DNA of 64,000 nucleotides from an uncultured Bacteroidales bacterium (GCA_900317845.1 ONII01000001.1:1-64000); one strand, 5' to 3'; counted from the first letter of the stretch, positions 17,184 through 27,675 are shown. The notes: generated by a model not told the origin, from the sequence alone. Numbers and translations: made by a program.

Positions 17184-18518
17184 ATGGCAAGAGTAGTTGT
17201 TTTAGGAGGTGCAGAGAGTGGCGTCGGAGCCGCTGTTCTGGCAAAAGTAAAAGGATTCGATGTGTTCCTGAGCGACAAGGGGCAGATCAAGGAAGCGTAT
17301 GCCGCAGAGCTTCGGAAGTGGGAGATTCCCTTCGAAGAGGGGCAGCACACGGAGGAACTCATCCTGAATGCGGACGAGGTGGTCAAGAGCCCCGGCATCC
17401 CGGGTACCGTACCCATGGTGCAGAAAATCCGCGAAAAAGGCATCCGCGTGGTGTCCGAGATTGAATTTGCAAGCCGCTACGACAGCGCAAAGAAGATTTG
17501 CATCACCGGATCCAACGGCAAAACCACCACCACCTCGCTCATCTACTACCTGCTGCAGAACGCCGGCCTCAACGTGGGCCTGGGCGGCAATATCGGCAAA
17601 AGCTACGCCTACCAGGTAGCCACCGAGCATTTTGACTATTATGTCCTGGAAATCAGCAGTTTCCAGCTGGACGACATTTACGACTTCCGGCCGGACATTG
17701 CCATTATCACCAATATTACGCCGGACCACCTGGACCGCTACGACCACAAAATGGAGAATTACGTGGCCGCCAAGTTCAAGATTACCCAAAACCTCCGCAG
17801 CGACGACTGCTTTATCTTTGACTCTGACGATGCGATAACGGTAGGACACTTGTCCAAGATTGTGCTTCGATGCAAGATGCTCCCCTTCTCCCAGGAGAAG
17901 GAAGTAAAGCAGGGCGCCTTCTTGAAGGATGACAAGATGGTCCTCCGGTATGACAAGGAAGAGACCGATATCTTCCTGCAGGACCTCTCCCTTGGCGGCA
18001 AACACAACATCTACAATTCGATGGCCGCCGCCCTGGCTGCCAAGGCTGCCGGTATTGAGAACGAGGTCATCCGCAAGTCCCTGGCCACCTTCCAGCCCAT
18101 TGAACACCGGCTGGAACCCGTGCTGAGCATCAAGGACGTCCTGTACATCAACGACTCCAAGGCCACCAACGTGGACAGCGCCTGGTATGCCCTTGAGTGC
18201 CAGAAAAGGCCCGTCATCTGGATTGTAGGCGGCAAGGACAAGGGAAATGACTACAGCGTCCTCAACGACCTTGTAAAAGAAAAGGTGAAAGCCATCGTGT
18301 GCCTGGGTGTGGACAATGCCAAAATCCACGCCGCCTTTGAGGGCATGGTGGGCACCATCGTAGATGCCCTCAGTGCCAAGGAGGCCGTGGAGAAGTCCGC
18401 AGCCCTGGCCAAAGCCGGCGACGTGGTGCTCCTGAGCCCCTGCTGCGCCAGTTTTGACCTGTTCAAAAATTACGAAGACCGGGGCGAGCAGTTCAAAGCT
18501 GCCGTCCGTAACCTGTAA
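17184..18518 (+). CDS. murD: UDP-MurNAc-L-Ala:D-Glu ligase
   Basis: 444 residues. Rossmann-like N-terminus (VVVLGGAESGVGAAVLA), ATP loop ITGSNGKTTTTSLI, NITPDHLDRY, and C-terminal INDSKATN and LLSPCCASFD, as in all MurD. Cytoplasmic; adds D-glutamate to the stem peptide. Sits 5 bp after mraY and 6 bp before ftsW. Confidence 0.95.
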   Translation: MARVVVLGGAESGVGAAVLAKVKGFDVFLSDKGQIKEAYAAELRKWEIPFEEGQHTEELILNADEVVKSPGIPGTVPMVQKIREKGIRVVSEIEFASRYDSAKKICITGSNGKTTTTSLIYYLLQNAGLNVGLGGNIGKSYAYQVATEHFDYYVLEISSFQLDDIYDFRPDIAIITNITPDHLDRYDHKMENYVAAKFKITQNLRSDDCFIFDSDDAITVGHLSKIVLRCKMLPFSQEKEVKQGAFLKDDKMVLRYDKEETDIFLQDLSLGGKHNIYNSMAAALAAKAAGIENEVIRKSLATFQPIEHRLEPVLSIKDVLYINDSKATNVDSAWYALECQKRPVIWIVGGKDKGNDYSVLNDLVKEKVKAIVCLGVDNAKIHAAFEGMVGTIVDALSAKEAVEKSAALAKAGDVVLLSPCCASFDLFKNYEDRGEQFKAAVRNL

Positions 18519-18524
18519 CCCTCT

Positions 18525-19910
18525 ATGGTAGCCGAAGAAGAAGGAAAGACCCAGGACACGTTCCTTGGACACCTGACCAGTTTCATGGACCGGTTCACCG
18601 GAGACAAGGTAATCCTCCTGATTGCCCTGTTCCTCATGCTCATCTCCGTGATTTCGGTGTTCTCCAGCACCCCGCGCCTGGCCAACGACACGGGGAGCGA
18701 CCGCGTGAGCATCATGGTGGACCAGCTCAAGGTGGTGGCGGTGGGCTTTGTCCTCATCTTCTCCCTTTACTACTTCGGCCGCGTGGAATGGTACAAGAAG
18801 CTGTCCATGTTCGGCTTTGCGGTGAGCTTCGGCATCCTGGTCATCCTGGTGCTAAACCTGAACCTCGGCCTTGTGCGCGCCGGTGAAATCAACGGCGCCC
18901 GCCGTATCCTGATCATTGCCGGAAAGCAGGTGCACGTGTACGAGTTCGTGAAACTGTTCATGATCATGTACCTGGGCTGGGCCCTGGACACCTTCAAGAA
19001 CGGCGAATTCAAGTGGGCGGGTATCCTGGCCGATAAATTTGACAAGCTCGCCTTCCTGCAAAAGCCGCAGTGGCAAAAAGTGGTCTATATTTATGCCCCG
19101 GTGCTCCTGACCACCCTCATGGTGATGATGGGCTCCAACTCCAGCGCCCTGTTCATCGGCATTATCATGGTGCTGATGATTCTGGTGGGCGGCATAGACG
19201 CACGCGACATCGGCATTGTGGTGGGCGTGGGCCTGTTGGGCATCGCCCTCATGTTCGGCGCCTACAAGGCCGGCATCCTCAAGGAAAGCCGTATCGGAAC
19301 GGCCATCGGCCGTATTACCCAGGACGATGACGCCACCATGAAACAGCTGATCGGCTCCAAGCGCGAGTCGCTGGAATGGCGCACGGCCCGTGGAAAACTG
19401 GACCAGCCGGTAGGCGCGCTCCTGGCCATCAAGGAAGGCGGATTCTGGGGGAAAGGCATTGGCAACAGCACACAGAAGTACCAGGTGCCGGTGATTTTTG
19501 GCGACTACATGTTCAGCTTCATCGTAGAAGAAACGGGTATGTGGGGCGCGGCCATCCTGATTATCCTGTACTTCAGCCTGCTTGCGCGCGGTACCATGGT
19601 AGCCAAGGAATGCAACCGCTACTACGACAAAGTGATTATTACAGGCTTGATTATCCTGGTCACGGGACAGGCCTTCATGCATATGGCGGTGAACGTTCAC
19701 CTGCCGCTGGTGCCCCAGACCGGACAGACCCTGCCCCTGGTGAGCCACGGAACCAATGCGTTCCTGGTGTTTGCCGTGGTATTTGGGATTCTCCTGTCCA
19801 TTTCCAAGGACGCCCGTGAAAACATGGCACGCCGCGAAGCGGAGGCCGCTCCGCTCATCGAGCACCACAACGACTGGACCCAAGACGCAACTGTAGAAGT
19901 AGAAGAATAA
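18525..19910 (+). CDS. ftsW: Septal peptidoglycan polymerase FtsW
   Basis: 461 residues, SEDS family, about ten transmembrane helices. Signature segments KLFMIMYLGWALD, GKGIGNSTQKYQVP, DYMFSFIVEETGMWGA and QTGQTLPLVSHGTNAF. Polymerises lipid II at the septum with FtsI. The N-terminus is longer and hydrophilic (KTQDTFLGHLTSFMDRFTGD), as in other Bacteroidetes. TAATG junction with murG. Confidence 0.95.
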   Translation: MVAEEEGKTQDTFLGHLTSFMDRFTGDKVILLIALFLMLISVISVFSSTPRLANDTGSDRVSIMVDQLKVVAVGFVLIFSLYYFGRVEWYKKLSMFGFAVSFGILVILVLNLNLGLVRAGEINGARRILIIAGKQVHVYEFVKLFMIMYLGWALDTFKNGEFKWAGILADKFDKLAFLQKPQWQKVVYIYAPVLLTTLMVMMGSNSSALFIGIIMVLMILVGGIDARDIGIVVGVGLLGIALMFGAYKAGILKESRIGTAIGRITQDDDATMKQLIGSKRESLEWRTARGKLDQPVGALLAIKEGGFWGKGIGNSTQKYQVPVIFGDYMFSFIVEETGMWGAAILIILYFSLLARGTMVAKECNRYYDKVIITGLIILVTGQAFMHMAVNVHLPLVPQTGQTLPLVSHGTNAFLVFAVVFGILLSISKDARENMARREAEAAPLIEHHNDWTQDATVEVEE

Positions 19911-21040
19911 TGCAGTACAAACCTATCAGAGCCATTATCAGCGGAGGAGGCACGGGAGGACACATCTTCCCGGCCGTTTCCATCGCAAACAAACTGAAAG
20001 AACTGAACCCGGATACGGAAATTCTCTTTGTAGGGGCCGAGGGGAAAATGGAAATGGAGAAGGTTCCCGCCGAGGGCTACAAGATTGTGGGCCTGCCCAT
20101 GGTGGGCATGCAGCGCCAGCTGTCGATGAAGAACCTCATGAACAACCTCACGGTTCCGTTCCGCGTGCTGGACAGCGTGCGCCGCGCCAAGGCTATCGTC
20201 AAAGAATTTAAACCGGACGTGGTGGTGGGCGTGGGCGGTTTTGCCAGCGCTCCCCTGCTCTGGGCCGCTACCGGCATGCATATTCCGGCCGTCATTCAGG
20301 AACAGAACGGCTTTGCCGGCCTCACCAACAAACTCCTGGGCGGCCGTGTACAGTCCATCTGCGTGGCCTACGAAGGTATGGAGAAGTTCTTCCCCAAGGA
20401 GAAACTGGTCATGTCCGGCAACCCTATCCGCGCTGCCGTATCGCAGCCGGCCACTCCGGCCATGAAGGAGGAAGCCATGGCCTACTACCACCTGGACCCG
20501 TCCAAGCAGCACCTCTTTGTAGTAGGGGGCTCGCTGGGCAGCGGCACCCTCAACCGCTCCATGAAGCATTGGATTCAAGATGGCTGCCCGGGCGGAGAAA
20601 ATGTAGAAGTGATTTGGCAGTGCGGCAAGTACTACAAGAAAGATACGGACGCCTTTATGGCCGCCCAATCCAACGTGAAGGGCATCACGCCGTACGATTT
20701 CATTGCCCGCATGGACCTGGCCTATGCCGCTGCGGACGTGGTGATTTCCCGCAGTGGCGCCAGCACCGTAAGCGAACTCTGCGCCATGGGCAAGGCAACC
20801 ATCTTTGTGCCCTCCCCCAACGTGGCCGAAGACCACCAGACGCACAATGCCATGGCCCTGGTGCGCAAAGACGCCGCCCTGCTGGTAAAAGACAGCGACG
20901 CCGTGGACGAGCTCCTCTCCACCGCCCTGGCCCTCCTCCAGTCCCCCGACCGCATAAAACAGCTGGAGAAGAACGCGGAGAAAATGGCCCTGCGCAATGC
21001 GGCCCAAGTAATTTGTGACGAAGTTTATAAATTGGTGTAA
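19910..21040 (+). CDS. murG: Lipid II synthase (GlcNAc transferase)
   Basis: 376 residues, GT28. Glycine-rich lipid-binding ISGGGTGGHIFPAVSIA, FASAPLLWAA and the UDP-GlcNAc site SRSGASTVSELCAMGKATIFVPSPNVAEDHQ (split here across two conserved stretches). Transfers GlcNAc to lipid I at the inner membrane face. TAATG junctions on both sides. Confidence 0.95.
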   Translation: MQYKPIRAIISGGGTGGHIFPAVSIANKLKELNPDTEILFVGAEGKMEMEKVPAEGYKIVGLPMVGMQRQLSMKNLMNNLTVPFRVLDSVRRAKAIVKEFKPDVVVGVGGFASAPLLWAATGMHIPAVIQEQNGFAGLTNKLLGGRVQSICVAYEGMEKFFPKEKLVMSGNPIRAAVSQPATPAMKEEAMAYYHLDPSKQHLFVVGGSLGSGTLNRSMKHWIQDGCPGGENVEVIWQCGKYYKKDTDAFMAAQSNVKGITPYDFIARMDLAYAAADVVISRSGASTVSELCAMGKATIFVPSPNVAEDHQTHNAMALVRKDAALLVKDSDAVDELLSTALALLQSPDRIKQLEKNAEKMALRNAAQVICDEVYKLV

Positions 21041-22398
21041 TGAAGAACGTTTACTTTATAGGAATTGGCGGCATCGGCATGAGTGCGCTTGCCCGCTACT
21101 ACAAGTTCAAGGGGTACAACGTGGCCGGTTATGACCGGACCCCCTCCGACCTCACCTTCGCGCTGGAGGCTGAGGGCATTGACGTGCATTACCAGGATCA
21201 GCCGGAGCTCCTTCCGGAGGACAAAAACGAGACCCTGGTGGTGTACACGCCCGCCATTCCCGCCGATCTGGGAGAGTTGGTGAAAGCCCGCGAGGAAGGC
21301 TACCTCCTTCTCAAGCGTTCCCGTACCCTGGGCGAGATTGCCAAGGGACAGCGCTGCCTGGCCGTTGCCGGTACGCACGGAAAAACCACCACGTCTACCC
21401 TTATCGCCCACATCCTTACTCACAGCGGAGAAGGCTGCAGTGCCTTCCTGGGCGGCATCTCCCGCAACTACGGCACCAATCTCCTCATGTCGGAGAACCC
21501 CACCATCGTGGCGGAGGCCGATGAATTCGACCGCTCTTTCCTCCAGCTGTTCCCGGAAATAGCCGTGATTACTGCCGTGGACGCCGACCACCTGGACATT
21601 TACGGCGACTATGCGCATGTGGTGGAAGCCTTCAAGGCCTTTGCCTCGCAGGTCAGCGGCATCCTCATCGCCAAGAAAGGCATCCCGGTGGGCCCGACCG
21701 ATACCAAGGCCAAGGTCTACACCTATCATTATACGGACACATCGGCCGATTTTTATCCGGTCAACGCCCAACCGGACGCCTGCGGCTGCTTCCACTATGA
21801 CCTGCATACACCCGACGGCGTTATCCCCGGCTTCAAGGTGGGCGCTCCCGGCTGGGTGAACTGCGAGAACAGCGTTGCGGCGGCCGCCGTGGCCCTGTGC
21901 TATGGGATTGACCCGGAAGCCGTAAAGGCGGCCATCGCCTGCTTCGAGGGCGTCAAACGCCGTCTGGAGGTGCATGTGAACACGCCCAAGCTCTCCTACG
22001 TGGACGACTATGCCCACCACCCGGCCGAACTTTCCAGCGCCATCACTTCGCTGAGGAACATTTTCCCGGGCCGAAAGATTACGGCCGTTTTCCAGCCGCA
22101 CCTGTTCACCCGCACACGGGACTTTGCGGCCGAATTCGCCGCCTCCCTGTCGCTGGTGGACAAGCTCATCCTCCTGGACATTTACCCGGCCCGCGAAGAG
22201 CCCATTCCCGGGGTCACCTCCGAGATTATCTTCAAGGACGTGACCGCTCCGGAGAAGGTGCTCATCAAAAAAGAACAACTGATGGATTACCTCTCCGAGG
22301 AACCACTGGACGTGCTGGTGACCTTTGGCGCCGGCAACGTGGACCGCTTTATTGAGCCCATTACCGAAATGTTGAATAAACGCCTGAGTGGCAAATAA
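21040..22398 (+). CDS. murC: UDP-MurNAc:L-alanine ligase
   Basis: 452 residues. N-terminal FIGIGGIGMSALARYY, ATP loop VAGTHGKTTTSTL, NPTIVAEADEFDRSFL, DYAHHPAELSSAI. First Mur ligase of the pathway. No ddl follows, unlike the enterobacterial order; D-Ala ligase must be encoded elsewhere. Confidence 0.95.
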   Translation: MKNVYFIGIGGIGMSALARYYKFKGYNVAGYDRTPSDLTFALEAEGIDVHYQDQPELLPEDKNETLVVYTPAIPADLGELVKAREEGYLLLKRSRTLGEIAKGQRCLAVAGTHGKTTTSTLIAHILTHSGEGCSAFLGGISRNYGTNLLMSENPTIVAEADEFDRSFLQLFPEIAVITAVDADHLDIYGDYAHVVEAFKAFASQVSGILIAKKGIPVGPTDTKAKVYTYHYTDTSADFYPVNAQPDACGCFHYDLHTPDGVIPGFKVGAPGWVNCENSVAAAAVALCYGIDPEAVKAAIACFEGVKRRLEVHVNTPKLSYVDDYAHHPAELSSAITSLRNIFPGRKITAVFQPHLFTRTRDFAAEFAASLSLVDKLILLDIYPAREEPIPGVTSEIIFKDVTAPEKVLIKKEQLMDYLSEEPLDVLVTFGAGNVDRFIEPITEMLNKRLSGK

Positions 22399-22408
22399 AT
22401 AAATCGGC

Positions 22409-23197
22409 ATGATACCTATCGCACGACGCGGCCTTGGCCTGTTACTTGTGGCAAGTTGTTTCCTCACCTGGATGCTCACTTCCAGCATGTCCAGAAAGGA
22501 ACTTCGTGGCCGCACCTGTCAGGGAAAAGGAACGTTGGACGTGCTGGTAACGGATAGCCTGGAGCGCCGTTTTGTCACCCGCGAGGACATTGAGCACTGG
22601 CTGGAGACCGAGTACAGGGCCTATGCCGGCCTGCCGCTGGACAGCGTGAACTTGGACCGCATAGAGAACATTATCTGCGCCCACAGCGCCGTGCGCGACT
22701 GCGAGGCCTGGCTTACGGACGACGGCATCCTGCACGTAGCCCTGAGCCAACGGCAGCCGGTGATGCGCATCCAGGACGGCCAGAACGGCTATTACTCGGA
22801 CGCGGAAGGTTTCCTGTTCCCGCTACAGGCCCGTGGCAGCGTCCAGGTACCGGTAGTGGACGGGCATCTTCCCATCAAGGTTCCCAGAGGCTATAAAGGG
22901 CCGCTCACAGACCCCAAAGAGGCCACCTGGCTTAACCAGATGCTGGGCATGGTGAATACCATCCACGGAAGCATCTGGGAAGAGAATATCAGCCAGATTA
23001 CCGTGAACAAGGACGGAGACCTGGTACTCATTCCCCGGGAAGGGAAGGAACGTTTCCTGTTTGGCGCCCCCACCCGGGTACAGGATAAATTGGAGCTGAT
23101 GACCGCCTACTACGAGAGCGTCGCGCCCTCCAAAGAGCCGGGCTGGTACACGCTGGTGGATGTACGCCACCGCAGACAACTGGTTTGCAGAAGATAA
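22409..23197 (+). CDS. ftsQ: Division protein FtsQ
   Basis: 262 residues. One N-terminal transmembrane helix (GLGLLLVASCFLTWML), then a POTRA/FtsQ periplasmic region (VTREDIEHWLETEYRAYAG...DRIENIICAHSAVRDCEAWLTDDGILHVALSQRQPVMRI). Similarity is weak, as usual for FtsQ, and the call rests on topology plus position between murC and ftsA. A scaffold linking early and late divisome proteins. Confidence 0.85.
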   Translation: MIPIARRGLGLLLVASCFLTWMLTSSMSRKELRGRTCQGKGTLDVLVTDSLERRFVTREDIEHWLETEYRAYAGLPLDSVNLDRIENIICAHSAVRDCEAWLTDDGILHVALSQRQPVMRIQDGQNGYYSDAEGFLFPLQARGSVQVPVVDGHLPIKVPRGYKGPLTDPKEATWLNQMLGMVNTIHGSIWEENISQITVNKDGDLVLIPREGKERFLFGAPTRVQDKLELMTAYYESVAPSKEPGWYTLVDVRHRRQLVCRR

Positions 23198-23210
23198 TAC
23201 AAAACGCAAT

Positions 23211-24662
23211 ATGGAAGAAAAATACATTGCCTCGATTGACCTGGGAACTTCGAAGTTCGGCCTGTGCGTCGCACGCGTGAACGGCGAGGACATCCAGATT
23301 GTTTACTACAAGGAGACCCCTTCGGAGGGGATCCGTACCAGCCTCATCGCCAACCCCATGAAGGCGGCCAAGCGCCTGAAGGATGCCATCCGCGAAGCCG
23401 AGCAGGAGCTCATGATCCAGATCCTGCAGGTGGTGGTGGGCATGCCCCGCAGCGAGGTGGCGCAGGTGACGGCATCGGCCCGTATTGAGCGCACCAACGC
23501 CGACGACTACATCTCCTCCGAGGAGGTGGACAGCCTCAAGTCCATCGCCCTGGAAACCTATCCCCTCTCCAACCCGGAGCGCCAGATCATGTACGGTGCC
23601 GTGGCCCAGTCGTTCTCCATTGACGACGAAATCCAACTGGTGGAAAGCGAAGTGGTGGGTACCCTGAGCGCCTCCCTTGAGGGCAACTTCAAGGTGTTTG
23701 TGGGCAACCGCAGCGCCACCACCGCCCTGGACAAGATTTTCAACCAGCTGGACATTGCCATTGCCAAGAAATACTTCCTGCCGGAAGTGGTGGCCCGTGC
23801 CGTCCTCACGGACGACGAAATGGCCGGCGGCGTTGCCCTGGTGGACGTAGGCGCAGGCGTAACCTCCGTGTCCATCTACCACGGCGGCATCATGCGCTAC
23901 TACGCCTCTATCCCCTTCGCGGGCAAGGTCATCACCAACGATATCCGCACGGAGTGCTCCATCTCCGAGGAACTGGCAGAGAAAATCAAGAAGCGCTTTG
24001 GCGCCTGCATGCCCGGCAAACTGGCCTCGCTGAGCGAGAAAGTGCTGCAAATCCGGCTGGAACCGCCGTTCAAGGAGGTGCCGGTGCGGTATATTTCCGA
24101 GATTATCGACTGCCGCTGCCGCGAGATTGTGGACGCGGTGCTCTACTACATCCAGGAGAGCGGCCTGCAGAATTCCCTGCGGAGCGGCCTGGTCATTACC
24201 GGCGGCGGTGCAGAGCTGGCCAACTTTATCCCGCTCATCAAGGACATGTCCGGGTATGAGGTGCGCAAAGGCTATCCGCGCTACATGTTCTCCGCCTCCG
24301 TGGGCAGCGGCGTGTATTCCACATCGGCCACATCGGCCATCGGAATGGTGCTGGCCGCCAAGGAAGACCACCTGCCGGATTGCGTGACCAAACCGGAGAA
24401 ACCGGAAGAGCCTGCAGAAGAGGAGATGGTAGAAGTGGAAGTGACCAACGAGACGCCCACCGTTCCGGACGATATGCTCTTTGCACCGGAGGACTTCGGC
24501 GCGCCCGTAGAGCCGGAAGTCAAGGAGAAACCCAAGCCGGAGCCCAAGGTGAAGAAGGTGAAGGTGGCCAAGAAGGAAGGCACCGGATTCCTGTCCATCT
24601 TCTGGAGCAAGGTAGAGAAAACAGCCCTGAAAGTGTACGACGAAGCCAACAAGGAGGAATAA
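23211..24662 (+). CDS. ftsA: Divisome actin homologue FtsA
   Basis: 483 residues from ATG 23211; a longer frame from 23160 lies in the ftsQ coding end. Actin-fold phosphate loop IASIDLGTSKFGL, the 1C subdomain, VDVGAGVTSVSIYHGG, and adenosine loop VITGGGAELAN. A long Pro/Glu/Lys linker (about 395-450) precedes the C-terminal amphipathic membrane helix (FLSIFWSKVEKTALKVYDE). Tethers FtsZ to the membrane. Confidence 0.95.
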   Translation: MEEKYIASIDLGTSKFGLCVARVNGEDIQIVYYKETPSEGIRTSLIANPMKAAKRLKDAIREAEQELMIQILQVVVGMPRSEVAQVTASARIERTNADDYISSEEVDSLKSIALETYPLSNPERQIMYGAVAQSFSIDDEIQLVESEVVGTLSASLEGNFKVFVGNRSATTALDKIFNQLDIAIAKKYFLPEVVARAVLTDDEMAGGVALVDVGAGVTSVSIYHGGIMRYYASIPFAGKVITNDIRTECSISEELAEKIKKRFGACMPGKLASLSEKVLQIRLEPPFKEVPVRYISEIIDCRCREIVDAVLYYIQESGLQNSLRSGLVITGGGAELANFIPLIKDMSGYEVRKGYPRYMFSASVGSGVYSTSATSAIGMVLAAKEDHLPDCVTKPEKPEEPAEEEMVEVEVTNETPTVPDDMLFAPEDFGAPVEPEVKEKPKPEPKVKKVKVAKKEGTGFLSIFWSKVEKTALKVYDEANKEE

Positions 24663-24665
24663 GCC

Positions 24666-25907
24666 ATGATGTACGATTTAGATACCAACATTGTCCCCAA
24701 CGACTGGACCAGCGAGAACGCCATCATCAAGGTGGTAGGCGTGGGCGGTGGCGGCTGTAACGCCGTGAACTACATGTACCGCCAGAACATCCAGGGGTGC
24801 AGTTTTATTGTGTGTAATACGGATGCGCAGGCCCTGCAGACCAGCGAGGTGCCGGTGAAAATCCAGCTGGGCCAGAACGGCCTGGGTGCCGGAACAGACC
24901 CTACCGCCGGCCGCAACGCCGCCCTGGAAGCCCAGGACGAGATTGCCCGGAAGGTGCTGGACTGCGGCACGCAGATGCTCTTCATCACGGCCGGCATGGG
25001 CGGCGGTACCGGTACGGGTGCCTCCCCTGTCATCGCCAAAATGGCCAAAGAGCGCGGCATCCTCACCGTGGCGGTTGTCACCATCCCCTTTAAGAACGAG
25101 GGCAACGAGAGCCAGTCCAAGGCCGTAGACGGCATCCACGAGCTGGAAAAGAATGTGGACGCCCTCCTGATTATCAACAACGAGAAACTGTACCAGTTCT
25201 TTGGCGACACCCTCATCCAGGAGGCCTTCCCCAAGGCCGATGAAGTGCTGGCCACCGCCGTCCGCGGCATCATCGAGGTCATCAGCTGCCCCGGTTACAT
25301 CAACGTGGACTTCCAGGATGTGTGCAAGATGATGCGCAACTCCGGCATGGCCCTCATGGGCAGCGGCGAAGGAACCGGCCCGGACCGCCTGGACAAGGCC
25401 GTAAAGGGTGCCTTCGAGAGTCCCCTCCTGAACGATTTCGACCTCAAGACCGCCAAGAACGTGCTGGTGAACATCACCACCGGCAACAACGAAAACGGCG
25501 CCAAGATGAGCGACCTGGAGAAGATTGACGACATGATCTCCCACTACACGGGCACCGCCAATCACTTCAAGAAAGGTATCATCTGGGACAACGATCCTGA
25601 GTTTGGCGACAAGATTCGCATCACGGCCATCGTCACGGGCTTTACGATGGACCTCGGCGGCCTGGGCCTGAACAAGGACCTGGGGAACCTGGTCATCATT
25701 GACGAAGGCTTCGAGTGGGAGACCCCGGCTCACGGCGAGGAAGTGTCCCTGCCGGGCATGGCCGATACCATCAAGATTGGCTACAACAACTCCGACAACG
25801 CCAAATACTTCAACTTTGCCTCGGAGAAGAAGCCGGTCCTGTGCATCGCCCCCGGCGAAAAGAAGGCCGACCTGGAGAACATCCCCGCCATCCGCCGCAA
25901 GCACTAG
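24666..25907 (+). CDS. ftsZ: Tubulin homologue FtsZ
   Basis: 413 residues. GTP-binding KVVGVGGGGCNAVNYM and tubulin signature GGGTGTGASPVIA; T7 loop NVDFQDVCKMM. The C-terminal peptide (LENIPAIRRKH) matches the FtsA-binding tail, but the linker after the core is short. Two consecutive ATG codons at 24666/24669. Last gene of the dcw run; it converges on gltX with only 16 bp between them and no obvious hairpin. Confidence 0.96.
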   Translation: MMYDLDTNIVPNDWTSENAIIKVVGVGGGGCNAVNYMYRQNIQGCSFIVCNTDAQALQTSEVPVKIQLGQNGLGAGTDPTAGRNAALEAQDEIARKVLDCGTQMLFITAGMGGGTGTGASPVIAKMAKERGILTVAVVTIPFKNEGNESQSKAVDGIHELEKNVDALLIINNEKLYQFFGDTLIQEAFPKADEVLATAVRGIIEVISCPGYINVDFQDVCKMMRNSGMALMGSGEGTGPDRLDKAVKGAFESPLLNDFDLKTAKNVLVNITTGNNENGAKMSDLEKIDDMISHYTGTANHFKKGIIWDNDPEFGDKIRITAIVTGFTMDLGGLGLNKDLGNLVIIDEGFEWETPAHGEEVSLPGMADTIKIGYNNSDNAKYFNFASEKKPVLCIAPGEKKADLENIPAIRRKH

Positions 25908-25923
25908 ACCCTATTTGGGCCAC

Positions 25924-27675
25924 CTATCCCAATCTTTGGCCGATGTAGGCCATGCGGCGGGCAAATTCGGCCCGGCCGATGAAGGAGAGAATAGCGGCGA
26001 TGCCCAGGCCGCTGGCGGCGCCGGTGAGCGCCAGGCGGAGGGCGTTCATCACCTTGCCCATCGGCCATTCATTGCCCTTGATGTAGGTTTCCAGGACGCC
26101 TTCCAGGACGGGAGCGTCCATGGCGCCTTTGTACTCCTGACAGATGTAGCGGCAGACCTCCTGGCAGAAGGCGGCGTTGTCCGCATTCCAGAATTTGTCG
26201 GCATCCTTGGCCAGAAAGGGAGCGGTGGCGGCATCGTCATACACCTTGGCACGCGGATCTACGGGCCGATTCGGATCCACCGGCTTCGAGGGAAGTCCGG
26301 CACCGGCCTTGGTGCCAAAGGCCTCGAACTGCTCCGGCGCCACAAAGAGGTAGGCGGCGATGTCCCAGAAATCGGCCACAAACGTTCCGCGTTCCTTCAC
26401 CAGTTCCACCACGGCCTCCACGTATTCGCGCGTGAAGATATGGTTGGTGAAGTCTGCGCCGAAGCCCTCAAACTGCGCGCCGGCGGTGAGGGCGTTGCAG
26501 GGGCAGTCCACCACCTTGATGCCATGGCTTTCCAGCACGGGGATAAAGAGGTCTGTGAGTTCCTGCGTCGTCTTCATGCGCAGGTACTCTTTGTTGTACC
26601 ATTTGGCTTTTTCCGGGTTGAATTTGGCACCGGCCTTTTGCACTTTGGCGAGCGAGAAGGCCTGCACCAGTTCCGGCAGGGTGAACAGTTCCCGCTCGTC
26701 CCCGGGATTCCAGCCCAGCATGGCCAGCAGGTTCACAAAGGCTTCCGGGAAATAGCCGTCTTCCCGGTAACCGTGGGACATTTCCCCGGTCTCAGGGTTT
26801 TTCCAGGCCAGCGGGAACACCGGGAAACCCAGTTTGTCGCCGTCGCGCTTGGAGAGTTTACCGTTGCCGATGGGCTTCAGGAGTAGGGACAGGTGCGCAA
26901 AACGCGGCATGGTGTCTGTCCAGCCAAAGGCCTCGTACAGCAGGTAGTGCAGCGGCAGCGAAGGCAGCCACTCTTCCCCGCGGATGACCTCCGTGATTTC
27001 CATCAGGTGGTCGTCCACAATGTTGGCGAGGTGATAGGTAGGAAGTTCGTCGGCGCGTTTCCAGAGCACTTTGTCGTCCAGGGTGTCCGTGTTCACCTCT
27101 ACGTGGCCGCGGATGAGGTCGTCCATCTTCACAATGCGGTTCAGGGGCATTTTGAAGCGGATGGTCCAGTCCGTGGTGGTTTCCAGGAGGCGTTTTACCT
27201 CCTCTTCCGGCAGCGTGAGCGAGTTACGCAGACCTCCCCGGCTGGCGGCGTTGTACATGAACGTTTCCTTGGCGGCCTCTGCGGCGGCGCGGCGGGCGTC
27301 CAGTTCCTCTGCCGAGTCAAAGGCGTAATAGGCCCAGCCGGTAGCCACCAGTTGCTCTGCATATTGCCGATAAATGGGCCGGCGCTGGCTTTGGCGGTAC
27401 GGAGCGTGCGGATGCTTGGCGGAGGCGGTTTCTACCACCTTGCCATTCTCATCCACGCCCTCGTCCGGGATAATGCCGCACCAGTTAAGTGCTTCAATGA
27501 TATATTGTTCCGCCCCGGGCACAAAGCGGTGGGAGTCCGTATCCTCAATGCGGATGATGAAATCACCGCCCTTCTGCTTGGCATAAAGGTAATTGTACAG
27601 TGCCGTACGTACACCGCCCATGTGCAGCGGGCCGGTGGGTGACGGAGCGAATCTGACGCGCGTTCTTCTTTCCAT
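25924..27675 (-). CDS. gltX: Glutamyl-tRNA synthetase
   Basis: 583 residues from ATG 27675, longer than the usual 480-510. Class I motifs: RFAPSPTGPLHMGG (HIGH equivalent HMGG) and GKLSKRDGDKLG (KMSKS equivalent). Lys/Asp-rich C-terminal anticodon domain. Bacteroidetes GluRS commonly carries such extra segments. A TTG at 27687 lies too near the promoter box to be the start. Confidence 0.95.
   Translation of the reverse strand: MERRTRVRFAPSPTGPLHMGGVRTALYNYLYAKQKGGDFIIRIEDTDSHRFVPGAEQYIIEALNWCGIIPDEGVDENGKVVETASAKHPHAPYRQSQRRPIYRQYAEQLVATGWAYYAFDSAEELDARRAAAEAAKETFMYNAASRGGLRNSLTLPEEEVKRLLETTTDWTIRFKMPLNRIVKMDDLIRGHVEVNTDTLDDKVLWKRADELPTYHLANIVDDHLMEITEVIRGEEWLPSLPLHYLLYEAFGWTDTMPRFAHLSLLLKPIGNGKLSKRDGDKLGFPVFPLAWKNPETGEMSHGYREDGYFPEAFVNLLAMLGWNPGDERELFTLPELVQAFSLAKVQKAGAKFNPEKAKWYNKEYLRMKTTQELTDLFIPVLESHGIKVVDCPCNALTAGAQFEGFGADFTNHIFTREYVEAVVELVKERGTFVADFWDIAAYLFVAPEQFEAFGTKAGAGLPSKPVDPNRPVDPRAKVYDDAATAPFLAKDADKFWNADNAAFCQEVCRYICQEYKGAMDAPVLEGVLETYIKGNEWPMGKVMNALRLALTGAASGLGIAAILSFIGRAEFARRMAYIGQRLG

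Noticed and set aside
25908..25923. Possible bidirectional terminator between ftsZ and gltX
   Set aside because: The 16-bp gap holds no stable stem.
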